Positions 23,486 to 34,149 of a DNA stretch of 64,000 nt are shown here, piece by piece; position 1 is the first letter of the stretch; every line of letters begins with the position of its first letter. The DNA is from Myoxocephalus aenaeus (lineage: Eukaryota; Chordata; Actinopteri; Perciformes; Cottidae). The notes below the pieces were generated by a model. It was not told the origin of the DNA, made no database searches, and saw only the letters and a list, made by a program, of their open reading frames with translations. The stretch covers positions 5,971,001-6,035,000 of the forward strand of contig JBAMJR010000180.1 in NCBI GenBank assembly GCA_038501785.1, given 5' to 3'. The position numbers and the translations under genes were made by a program.

Positions 23486-23534
23486 GAAAGCACTTCTAAA
23501 TAAAGAGGTGGTTCAGATTTTTTCCTGACTGCTT

Positions 23535-24218
23535 TTATTACATTACATTACATTACATGTCATTTAGCTGACGCTTTTATCCAAAGCGACTTACAATAGT
23601 GCATTCAATCATGAGTACAAACTCAGAACAACAAGAATCAAGAATCAATAATCAATAATCACTAAAGTACAGTTTCTTCAATAGAGTTAAATTACAAAAA
23701 TTACAGAAAATTACAAATGTGCTATCAATAAGAGACATCAAAGTGCTAGTACAGTGCTACCTTCCTTATTCAAGGTGTAGTCGAAAGAGATGCGTTTTTA
23801 GTTTTCGACGGAAGATGTAGAGACTTTCTGCTGTCCTGATGTCAATGGGGAGCTCATTCCACCATTGAGGAGGCAGGACAGCAAACAGTCGTGACTTTGT
23901 TGAGTGTTTAGCTCGTAGTGACGGAGCTACAAGTCGATTAGCAGAAGCCGAGCGGAGTGCCCGAGCTGGGGTGTACGGTGTTACCATGTCCTGAATATAG
24001 ATAGGACCCGATCTGTTCGTGGCACGGTACGCAAGTACCAATGTTTTGAAGCAGATGCGGGCGGCCACCGGTAGCCAGTGGAGTGTGCGGAGGAGGGGGG
24101 TAGTGTGGGTGAATTTCGGGAGGTTGAAGACCAGTCTAGCTGCTGCATTCTGGATGAGCTGTAAAGGTTGAATGGCGTTAGCGGGTAGACCTGCCAGGAG
24201 GGAGTTACAGTTATTAAT
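23535..24218 (-). mobile_element. 5'-truncated L2/CR1-like LINE, 3' end with open ORF2 tail
   Basis: A non-LTR retrotransposon fragment on the minus strand. The coding part (about 24218 down to 23766, some 150 residues) runs uninterrupted to a stop. It carries the conserved C-terminal region INNCNSLLAGLP, LQLIQNAAARLVF, LHWLPVAARI and PPQWWNELP. The 3' UTR follows, containing the familiar fish LINE tail TAAGTCGCTTTGGATAAAAG, and ends in (TGTAA)n repeats (complement of 23537-23560). The first 18 residues of the open frame upstream of INNCNS do not fit the family, so the 5' truncation is placed near 24218. Endonuclease and reverse-transcriptase domains are missing, so it cannot move by itself. 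Confidence 0.85.
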
Positions 24219-25927
24219 TGATGAAAACGTGCAGTATAGAAAACTGAGGATGTATCGAGAATTGTTCCTCATTCAAATCATTGGCTGGAGTCATGTGGCC
24301 AGTGAAGATTCACACCTCTAAGGCTCCCTGTTATAAATTAGAAGAAGAGATAACCCTGATGACATCAATTTGACATCCGGGTTATGTTCACAAACCCCTC
24401 ACATAACTCCTCCAGAGCCAAGATGTTATACAACAGTCACGTAAAATCAACGGAGGGCTTTTTTTTTTTTTAAATGTACTACACAATCCACCAAGAAAGC
24501 CTTGAATTGAACACACTGTATTATGTTAAACATTTCAAACTAGAGTATGCAACCTTCAACAGATGTCTGAATGACAAGAGAAACAGCAAAATGCTGAAAT
24601 TCTGGCAGTGATGATGAAGCCAGGTAATACTGATGAAATCCAAGTCACGGTATGGTGTTAAATCCATGCTTACATCTGCCTTATTGAAGAAGACTCCCAA
24701 AGGTGGAGGCAAGACTTCCTGATGCCGTTCTACGACACTCTTGATCGCAAAAGACCGACTTTGTGAGGAAAAAAGAACGAATCTGTAGCCTGGTTCATAA
24801 TTACACTGAAACGGGGATATCAGTATTGTTGATGGATATATAAATCATCCATCACATGATGTCGCTCACTTGTAGTAGACTGTAAGGCAAAAGTATTGCC
24901 ACCATTTGCTATGCTCTATTCTTATACTGTACTCGCATCAAAGAGCATGCTTTTTACACGGCAAGAAACTGGAATTTCTCTTATGGGTTCATTAGTTATA
25001 CATATTAGCTATTCAATTGCCTCAGAAAGAGTATTTTGGAGCGGTCCCTCGAGATTCTGCGTACAATACGAAATCCTATTCCGGTTGGATCGAGAGTGAG
25101 CTAACGCAACAAAAGACAGAGAAAATGGTGTTCCTGCGATTGCATTTTGAAAACTATTCAGAAAAGTTCAAACTCCATGAGATGACTCAAGCGCTGAATC
25201 AACAGTCATGTCGTTTTCATGCCACAGACCGATTCCTCCGATTGACGTGTTCCCTTTTTTTTTGGGGTGGATATTCCGCCTTTTACATCATGTATCTTTA
25301 TTTCTTTCCGCTGCTCTGAAGTTTGATCGGCGGGGCCGTGCGGGGCCGCTCCACCGGAGTCATTATGACTAATGAGATGTCAGGGCACCTCGTAATATAT
25401 ATTAATAAAATCACTTTATAGTGGCTGCCCTCGGGTCAAAAACAGAGTCGCTTATTGCGAAACAAATATCTGGAAACGCATGCAGGTTTCTATCCAGCCT
25501 CTAGCTGGAATAACTTCACGATGCCGTGTGATCGCCCGCGTCGCCACGTGCGAAGCAGCCGAGACGTGATTTCTAGTTTCATTACATTAGTCTCTGGTGT
25601 GTTTCAACGAAAGCGCCTCCCGGGGTGTTCCCTCAGCTATCACCCTCTTAAGTTGAACTACACAGAGTTGAATAATAGATCATGTTCTGCTTTCTCCTCA
25701 AAGAAGTTAATTGTCCTTACACTGTTCTCGTTTCATCGTCTATCTGTCTTCGGCTGTCGTATTTGTCGTAGAAGATATCAATTATTTCTCCTCACTGTAT
25801 CATGTATTTGCATTGTTAAAAAAAATATTATCTGGCTCCGTGGTACGGGGCAAAAAAAGTAGAAAAGTAGTACTGTGTCAAGGGTTTGAGTATAAAGATG
25901 CATAAACAACAGGTCGATGGGGATGGA

Positions 25928-25930
<3 letters not shown>

Positions 25931-25980
<50 letters not shown>
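25931..25980. repeat. (AT)25 microsatellite
   Basis: Fifty bases of uninterrupted AT alternation. Self-complementary and cruciform-prone. Confidence 0.97.
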
Positions 25981-25983
<3 letters not shown>

Positions 25984-27331
25984 AATCTTACCTGCAACCA
26001 TATTTTATTATTGCAATATATTTACCATTTTCATGCCGGGAAGAATCTTGCAATAGGATTTCAGACACCCCTAACGTGGATCATACCATTTCTGAAGCTC
26101 GACATTATTCTCCTCTGACTATCTCACTCCCACCGTTGCAGTGGGTTCAATGCTTGCAAGCCAATGGTGACGCTGTAGGTTAATACAAATGTAGCTCGCT
26201 ATCTAGTCGGTTTCAACACTTTTGACATAAGTTACAGTTAGCTCAATTTAACTGTAAAGATTTGTAAGACTTCATTTCATTTAAGAGACCTTTGAGATTG
26301 GTGTTCATGTCCGAAATTGCTTGGTTTGAGTTACTGTGAAGCTATGTGTTTTCCAAACTTATTTTAAGCCCACCCATGATGGGTTTTTTTAAAACCTAAC
26401 TTTATTTAACGTATCCTATAAGGTTTGCATGATATCGGGCATAATTTGATATCATCATATGTCAATTTCCGCTTGTTACATACAGAGAGTCTTTTCAAGA
26501 AGTTTATCTTGAAAACTTTAAAAACTTTAAACAGGAAACCCATTTAAGTTTGGGCTACAAAACTACTTGATTGGATTAAGGAAAATATTGTGAAATAGGT
26601 TTTGCATAAACACTACTTAGGTTAGGTATAATAAAAGATTGTCGTTTGGATGAAAATATAAACTGAAGTGCTGTTACTGAAGTACACAAGTCAAGAGACA
26701 AATAAATTAACATTAACTTCTCGTTCCACATGAACAAACAGCCGTCTCCTGGCTGGAAGATCGAGGTTTGTTGGGCCCGTCCAGGCTGGAGGCTTCTGCA
26801 GTCTTTATGCTTCCTCCTTCACGAGTACGTGGATAAAACACCAAATCATTCTGTGGGATATCTACGAATAACGGTGCATTATTTCTTCCCGGAGGTAAAG
26901 CTACAAATTCTGGATGAGAACAGCCTGTTTAGTTTGACTTCACAATGTCAGCGACCGTAGTGGTGACTTCTGGTAACTCTATCTGCACAACACACATCTG
27001 TCATCTGAATAATATGGACAGATGTGCTGGATTTTGATTCATGAAGGATTTTTTTACCTCTGTGTTTACTGATTATCATCTTCTGATTATTTAGCTGCCA
27101 GCTGTCTTAAATGGAAGTTGTAGTCAATGCTAACAGCTAACCAGTCTCTGTTTGGGACACACACACACACACACACACATCTAATGTCGTATTTACTGAC
27201 AGTGTATTACGCATTAAAACATGGTGTCCACTGCAGCATACTGTATGACCAGTTCTGCTGTCTAAACCACTACAGCAACCAAAGGAGAGCATCCCACCAG
27301 CATGATAATGACCCCTCTGTCTTCCAGCGCA

Positions 27332-27335
<4 letters not shown>

Positions 27336-27399
<64 letters not shown>
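27336..27399. repeat. (GT)n microsatellite
   Basis: About 32 uninterrupted GT units. A shorter (CA)n run of opposite phase lies 160 bp upstream (27157-27178), so the two could pair in single-stranded DNA. Confidence 0.95.
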
Positions 27400-27402
<3 letters not shown>

Positions 27403-29029
27403 TCAGTGTGGGGTCGAGCAAGAGATCACTGCCCTTTTGTGAAGAACTGGGTAAAGCTGCTGTCTCCCTGGGCTCCCCTCCTGCATTCCTCCCATACGAG
27501 GAAGATTTCTACTAATTACACACTCGGCACTTTGTCAGATCACTGACGGATTCATGAGTTTTTAACAAAAAATATAGCTTAGGGCCACACGGTTCCTGTA
27601 TAAATCTGTATGCGGAGGAGCCCCTCTTCTCTCCTCTACAGGGCCCTGTAGTCCCTTTTTAAGTGGGTTTAATGCATATGCTCTTTCATAGACTGTGCAG
27701 TCTTCAAGATAGCTAAAACCTCCAGAAGCTTTTTGAGGAAATGGCAACAGGCACTGATCATTAAGGGCCAAGTAGGGAGCCGCTCTGCAAGCATCCCTCC
27801 CTGCAACTATTCCCCTTAACTAATGCACTAACGTTAGTACCTCCTCACACTCCCAGATATCAAGTACGTCAGTGTAATTCCTTTTCAGGCGGTGCGTACG
27901 TCTTCCGCTCTTCCATTTCCTCTAATCTGGCTGCAAAGCCCACATGTCACAGTGGGCTCCTGCTGCTGGAGGGGCGGCTGTTAAACGGGGGTTTGCTCTG
28001 ATCTGGTGCTTAAAATCTGCTGATGCTGGAAATAAGGCTTAACAACACCGCCTCACACTGGTTCAATCAGGCCGCTGGTGCTCAGAACAGGATTACTCCA
28101 CCGCTGTATGCGCACCAGAACAATTGCATTGTGTTTAGAGATACGAGGGGGGTTAAAGCGTATATTTAATCATTCTACATCCAGTCGTAAACGGCGTCCC
28201 GGCCATCTCCTGTCCGGAGTTCGACTACTAAAACAAAAGTGTTGTCATGTCTCGAAACTATCTAACGAACAAGTCCACAGACAAAACAAAAAATGTGCCG
28301 TGCGGCGAATGACAACGATTCTCATTAGTATTAATGTATTTCCCGAATCAAATAAAATGCTAAGTGCACTGCCTTAATTGTTACTCTGCAGTTCATTAAG
28401 CACATCGTGGAATGAGCATTAGATCATGGCCTATTAAGTCGGCTCTTGATTGGCAAGCGGTGGATTCAGAAGCTCATTTTGTATTCACGTTCCTGTTGAA
28501 TTGGAGAGGCACACACACCTTCGAAACTTGTGTCCTTGCTTCGGTTGGAAGTGGATATAATTGCCAACGGAGTTGCAGCCTCGTGGCGGTCGTGGCAAAC
28601 AAAAGAAGAGGTGGTTATGTCTGGTTGAGCATCGCCCTGTTCATGGTCAGAGTGTTGGCGCCCTTTTTACATTATAGCTGGAGAGGGGAAGCATGGTAAA
28701 TGATCAGATGTGTATATAATGCTTCCAAAAAAGTGGAGGTAAGAGTCATTTAAGATGGATAAAAATGTGAAAATCCTATCATTTTCACACAGAGCAATAC
28801 ACATATATATATATATAGTATTTTATTTTTAGTATGACAGGTCTGTTCACTGTCACAGAACATTGCACTTGTGTAATTGACCCCACTAAATTATAATTAA
28901 CTAGCGGACGTCTGATACGCTGGAGGGTTCATGGTCCAGCGCAGATCTGCCTGGTGTGAAAGTGGCTGGGAGCCACTGCTCCAGATAACTGGATACCTGT
29001 GAGCAGATAGTTTTTTTTTTTTGAGGGAT

Positions 29030-29150
29030 GATGCTACGATGACGCTGAGGTGATCCTCAGATTGTATGTTGATGTGTTTGGAGTGTATATGTAAAAGCCC
29101 TCTGAGGCAAATTTGTGATTTTGGGCTATACAAAATAAATGTTATTTGAA
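29030..29150 (+). repeat. Retroelement 3'-tail-like repeat
   Basis: The segment AAAAGCCCTCTGAGGCAAAT followed by GATTTTGGGCTATACAAAATAAA (about 29093-29140) matches a tail found at the end of many fish short retroelements, as I recall it. No coding part is attached. It lies about 600 bp upstream of the lsamp start codon and so predates or shapes the proximal promoter. Confidence 0.55.
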
Positions 29151-29344
29151 TAAATGTTTTCCCTCTGGGGAGGTAGAAGTCTATAGAATATCACTCTGTG
29201 GTTTTCAGCATTGTAATTCTCCTGGGCCACTGTGTTGTTGTGTGTCCAAATATACAAGAGGGATCTTGTAAAAAAAATGCCCAGTATTCCTGTCCTCACT
29301 CACTTGTGTCTTACTGAAAGGGACCTCAGGTGGTGCTGTTGTCC

Positions 29345-29386
29345 TGACAACCAATAAGGGGAGATTCACAGCCAGACGACTGGATA

Positions 29387-29460
<74 letters not shown>
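29345..29460 (+). promoter_or_regulatory. Candidate lsamp proximal promoter
   Basis: A CCAAT box (29351-29355) in the context GACAACCAATAAGG is followed by a (GA)n tract. Purine repeats of this kind are common near vertebrate transcription starts and can act as GAGA-type sites. No TATA box is evident. The start site is therefore inferred to lie near or just after 29460, giving a 5' UTR of roughly 300 bases. This is positional inference; transcript 5' ends would be needed to fix it. Confidence 0.35.

Positions 29461-29461
<1 letters not shown>
29391..29461. repeat. (GA)35 microsatellite at the lsamp 5' end
   Basis: Seventy-one bases of uninterrupted GA, about 310 bp before the start codon. 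Homopurine-homopyrimidine DNA of this length can form triplex (H-DNA) structures. Depending on where transcription starts it is either promoter or 5' UTR. Confidence 0.97.
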
Positions 29462-29463
<2 letters not shown>

Positions 29464-29769
29464 GGTGATGGGTGCTTTTCTCAGACTCTGAACAGAAGCC
29501 TGCCTCTCACCATCGCAGTCGCTGGCTGTGCCGTCCCTTTACGCAGAGAGCATTACGCACCAGTGGACTACAGAGCGAGGACCCCCGCGCGCGCGACTCC
29601 GCACGTTTTCCTCCCAAAAAAGTATTCACGGGAACCCGTAGCACCGCCGGACTATAGTTTTGGACTTAAGGGCATCCCGCGTTTTCCGAGAAGTCTGGAC
29701 AACTACTACTCTTTTTTTTAACCCTTGGATCTATAGCTTCCCGAAAAAGCGCGCTCCTTGTGCTTTAAG
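29462..29769 (+). other. lsamp: Probable lsamp 5' UTR
   Basis: GC- and CpG-richer than its surroundings (for example CCCCGCGCGCGCGACTCCGC near 29582). It runs directly into the start codon at 29770 with no splice acceptor needed. An in-frame stop (TAG, 29734-29736) lies upstream of the ATG with no other in-frame ATG between, supporting this start. The upstream limit is inferred. Confidence 0.5.
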
Positions 29770-29924
29770 ATGCAAATCGGACGCAAATCGTGTTGGAGGC
29801 AACTGCAGGCGTCTTTTTTCAGACTGCTATGTCTTATCCCCACAGGGTTCCCCGTCCGGAGTGTGGATATGCAGCGGGCCACCGACAACATCACCATCCG
29901 CCAGGGCGACACGGCGATCATAAG
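29770..29924 (+). CDS. lsamp: lsamp first coding exon (signal peptide and start of Ig domain 1)
   Basis: Limbic system-associated membrane protein is a GPI-anchored IgLON adhesion molecule on neuron surfaces that guides axon growth and synapse formation. This exon encodes 51 residues plus two bases of the next codon. It starts MQIGRKSCWRQLQ, followed by a hydrophobic signal core (ASFFRLLCLIPTG) and then VRSVDMQRATDNITIRQGDT and AIIR. That last part closely follows the mammalian LSAMP segment VRSVD...TDNITVRQGDTAILR and differs from the OPCML/neurotrimin version (VRSGD...MDNVTVRQGESATLR). N40 is in an N-glycosylation sequon (NIT). The exon ends AG|GTAAGAGT, a strong donor, at the point where IgLON genes have their long first intron. 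The A at -3 and the in-frame stop at 29734 support the start. The rest of the protein (three Ig domains and GPI signal) lies beyond the window. lsamp identity is confident; which paralogue or alternative first exon is not known. Confidence 0.93.
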
Positions 29925-31182
29925 GTAAGAGTCGACTTCCAACTTTCCTCCCCCACTGCCACCCCGCAGCAGCAGCAGCAGCAGCAGGCAGCTGCGCGCG
30001 GGGAGAGACACATCGCCGCAACAGAGAGGTGCATTTTAGCATGTTATGGACTGCGTTTATTTGTATTCTGACGATTTTCTTTTTTCACTCTGATAAACTT
30101 GTATTTTTCCGCAAGATTACAGAGAAGTACACGGGGGTGGGACGTGTTCGGATGAGAGTTGACTTGCTTAGGTTTACAACTTGTTTTATTATCTCACAAA
30201 ACAGTCCCGACTAAATTCCCTATAATATAAATACAACATAATATCCCGTCAGTGCTCGTCCTATATCCTGTTCCTGTATGGAATTATGTAGGCTTTATTT
30301 TTATGGTGGCATGACATCCTTCTACTGAGGACTGATCTACATGATTGGAGCAAAGGGCTTAAACGCCTTCGCTGACATGACGCACAGAGCGCCGGTCACC
30401 CGGGCGCCTCTTTCTCTTCTGCACTTTATTCATAAACAGCTTCATGAAGCGAAGTGCGTCACGGTTTTGCCCCGGAGTCTCTGTTGGTGAGCGGGTCGAT
30501 GGCAGAGACAGGGATTCTAGACTCAGAGAGAGAGAGAGAGAGAGCATGTGCAGCCTTGTTCTGTCCGTGGGACGTTCAGGAGCGACGCATTCAGCCCGGA
30601 AGCGGGACGAGCAGGTGAAGTGCTCCGTTGCCCCACATCAGATATCAAAGCTCCACTCTCCAAATCCAGTTACGTGGAGTCCGGTGTGTGTGTGTGTGTG
30701 CGCGCGCCCGCGCGGCCATAATAGCCTCGCATCCCACTTAATCGCCTCCTAGACAATGCAAGCTGTCAACTCTATGGCATTGTGATGCTGCTGGGCAGAT
30801 GTCAGCCACCACGTGATCCGGACCATGTGTTTGTGGCAGGCTGTATGAACGCGAGGGGATTTAGATTTTGGTTGTTTTTTTGTCAACAAGGCGCTTTGCC
30901 CCCCCATCCCTCAGTCCCCAATGGGATGCACTGCAGGTAAGTCCAGTGGCATAATAGGCTGCACACAGAACACTCAATCGCAATGATTTCCCCTCCCCTC
31001 TCCTCTCCCTCACTCCTCCTCTGTCCTCTCCCCACTTCCGTGCCTTATTTACAGTACCCTACCACCCAGGCCTCCCTAATGAGTGTGAGGATATAGGATG
31101 CAATTATGGGATGGACTTTTAACACAGACTGCAGACACACAAACAACACACACGCGTCCTCACATGTCCTAAGCTTATGTAG

Positions 31183-31185
<3 letters not shown>

Positions 31186-31238
<53 letters not shown>
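31186..31238. repeat. (CA)n microsatellite
   Basis: Fifty-three bases of uninterrupted CA alternation in lsamp intron 1. Confidence 0.95.
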
Positions 31239-31240
<2 letters not shown>

Positions 31241-34085
31241 AAGAGGCATAAATCCCTTGAATGGATTCCAACCAGGTGCCATCCATTCAGGTACCCGCTG
31301 ATCAAATTAGCCAATTGACTCCGTTACTGTTGAACTTGCGAGGGGGGGTCACAGCTATTTGTTTCACTTTCATCCTATTGACTGCGTCTTCGCTATATAT
31401 TCGGCCGTTTTGTCACCCAGTCGGGCCGTCTCCCTGTAAAGAGGTGGGGGCCGGCTGTGCACTCAGCCAGAGCCAAATTAGATTTCCCCCGTTTTCCGAG
31501 AAAACACTCGCCTCCCAAGAAGTCTTTTTCACCATTATCTCTGAGAAACAATCCGTGAATAATTGCGTGGTTATCACTCAGGGAGCGTCGGTGTTAATTG
31601 GACGTTCATAATGTATCCTGTTGGCATTATTGATCAGGCTTATTTATTGTCAGTCGAGCAACGATCAACTGCAACTCAGAGCCCTGGGGCGCCATTGAAA
31701 AACACAACCATTTTTCACACCCAGTTTCCACCTGACAAATTGGAAACAGTGGATGGGGGTATATGGTGTGTGTGTGTGGGGGGGGGGGGGGAAACTAAAC
31801 AGGAGGGCCAAAATGAGAGAAGTTTGAGCAGGGGTGGGAGGCCGTCGGCTAGTAATTTGTCGAGCTACACAGTGTATCTGATCCCATAAGCTGAGTTTTT
31901 GTGGAGGCTGAGGGGATATTGGTGACCCGGGGGCGTAATAAGGCCCGCGCTCCTTTAGCCGAGGCTGTGGCTGCAGTCGTGACATTCATGGCACAACAGG
32001 AGAGATGCATGAGCAGAGAAACAGCATGTGGCCAAACAACCACTGTGACGGAACACACAGCAGCAGGTGCCGCTGGGGAAATGAGAAAGCCATTTTTTTT
32101 TTTTTACCAGAGCTCTCAGACTGTTTAATACAGAAGTCTTTTCTCCTCATGCTTTTATACTTTCAGATTTGCAGCGCGAGTGTGGCTCACTGTGAACGTC
32201 TATGTCAAAGTTATACATTCAAGCGTAATGATCGTGCGTGGAGCATGATGCATTACATATCATAGTATAAATAATGAATAACAACACCTTTTTTTTTCTC
32301 CAAATACCTGCTAATAATTTGTTGTGACAGGCTGGCGAACCGTAGCCGACTTCCCTCAGCATGTTGACAGAACGCTTTGTTCACAGAATCTCATTCAGCC
32401 ATCAGACTCCGTCCAAAGTGAACATACACGACATATATTGACAGATATCGCCAGCAGCTGTCGGTGAGGGAAGAAGAGCATTGCATCCAAATAGATGTTC
32501 ACCAGCTTGCCTACTGCGGCCGCATGTTCTCCTTCAAGTCAGCGTTCTAGATGTCGAGATCCAGCTCCACTTAACCTCTGGACACCTTTGCCTGAGACGG
32601 TCCTCGAGGGGTTGATCTGAAAGAGGTTATTCTTTTGAAGACGGTCACATTTTTCACTCCAGCACTTGTAACGCGGACTGGTTTAGAGCTCGTCTGGCGT
32701 TCGGTAGGCGGTGGGATTAAACTACCAAATCAGTGCTGTGATGTGGTTTCTTTGAATCTGCACTTGGTCTTGTGTGACAGGTTTGGCTCAGAAGTCCTTC
32801 GTTCTCCACCGTTTTAATGATCTGGTGGCTGTGTTCAGTTTAAAGATTACACACTACATCACGTTCTTATATTTGTCCCCGGGCTGTCTTGCCCTTTTCT
32901 GAAGCGGGGACTTTATTTTTTGAACAAACATTTTCCCCTGGAAAGCGTGAACATAAACCCCAGCATATTACATCTAGGCCCGTATCCCAGCCGTCGCATT
33001 TCAGACCAACAAGATTTAGGTCACTGTAAAACTCCCCACATTTCAGAGCTCCATTCCATGTTTTTTTTACAAGGATGATGCCAACAAGTGAAATCAAACT
33101 CATCTTCAGCAAGTCACAACATGAATCTGAGGAGGAGAACAAGACAAGTTTCTCCACATCTCTTCAAGCCATTTCTGAGTCCCAATAGTTTACTTTTTAA
33201 TTGCTTTTTCTTTTTTTTAATCCCTCACTATGCAGTTGCCTTAAGGGGTATGGTTTCAATGTCAGACAAAGCCCTGATAATTGACAATTGCTTATTAAAG
33301 CATTAATGACACAGTCGATGTGATTGCTCTCCTCTGGGTCAATTATCTGCACTTTGACAATACACTCCGCCTGGCTTGTTACTTTCAGGGAAGATGATTC
33401 TGCACTCGTGCATCGCCTCAGAGGATCTTCATCAAAACGTATCGCAGAACCCTTTAATTTGAGTCAGTCAGATATTATGTGTGGGGAGTCTGCTGGAGGC
33501 TCCGACACCACACAAGACATGATGTAAGTCTAATTCAAGTTCCGACACGATGCACAATGCCTGAGAATACAGCTATTGTCTTTTGCATTATTAAAACCTC
33601 AACTATTGAACTATGATGGCTGTTCATCTTTGAGTGATGCAGAGTGTGCATCAGCCATATGCCAAAGAAGGCTTTCTAGATGCTGGGAATTAGCTGACTG
33701 TTCCCATAAATATACTCAATACACATGTATTGAAAGCATAGAGTAACTATCTGGAGGTTAAAACAATTAAATAAATAGTCATCCAAAGTCTCTCTTTTTT
33801 TATATAAAAATACATTTAGAATATCCTGTGATAACTATTATTCCAAAACAGTGATAGCACATGGCCTTTGAAATACAATAGTATTGTTATTTGAGAGGCC
33901 TATCAGCTCAAAAAGGTTCCTGCTATCGGGGTCGAAATTTGGATCGGCTATTATCTGATGCATTTGAGGTTGTCAGGACAAAACAATACTCACCAATTAT
34001 CTCCAGGAAGTAGTTGTTGAACTATTTGGCGGGGCACAATAGAGTAGCCACATTCAGTAGCGATGCAACGAAGTAGCTTTGCCTA

Positions 34086-34087
<2 letters not shown>

Positions 34088-34147
<60 letters not shown>
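34088..34147. repeat. (AT)30 microsatellite
   Basis: Sixty bases of uninterrupted AT alternation in lsamp intron 1. Self-complementary and likely to be length-variable. Confidence 0.97.

Positions 34148-34149
<2 letters not shown>

Larger units (their letters stand above)
24219..29029. other. Non-coding DNA upstream of lsamp, with microsatellites
   Basis: No supported exon. It contains (AT)25 at 25931-25980, a (CA)n run at about 27157-27178 and (GT)n at 27336-27399. Part of it may hold distal regulatory DNA for lsamp, but nothing can be assigned from this single sequence. The large open frames over the GT and CA tracts are low-complexity artefacts. Confidence 0.5.

Noticed and set aside
29660..30071. 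Overlapping frames around lsamp exon 1, including one with a poly-Q run
   Set aside because: The lsamp frame explains the conserved sequence and stops at a strong donor. The others cross the donor and the intronic CAG repeat.
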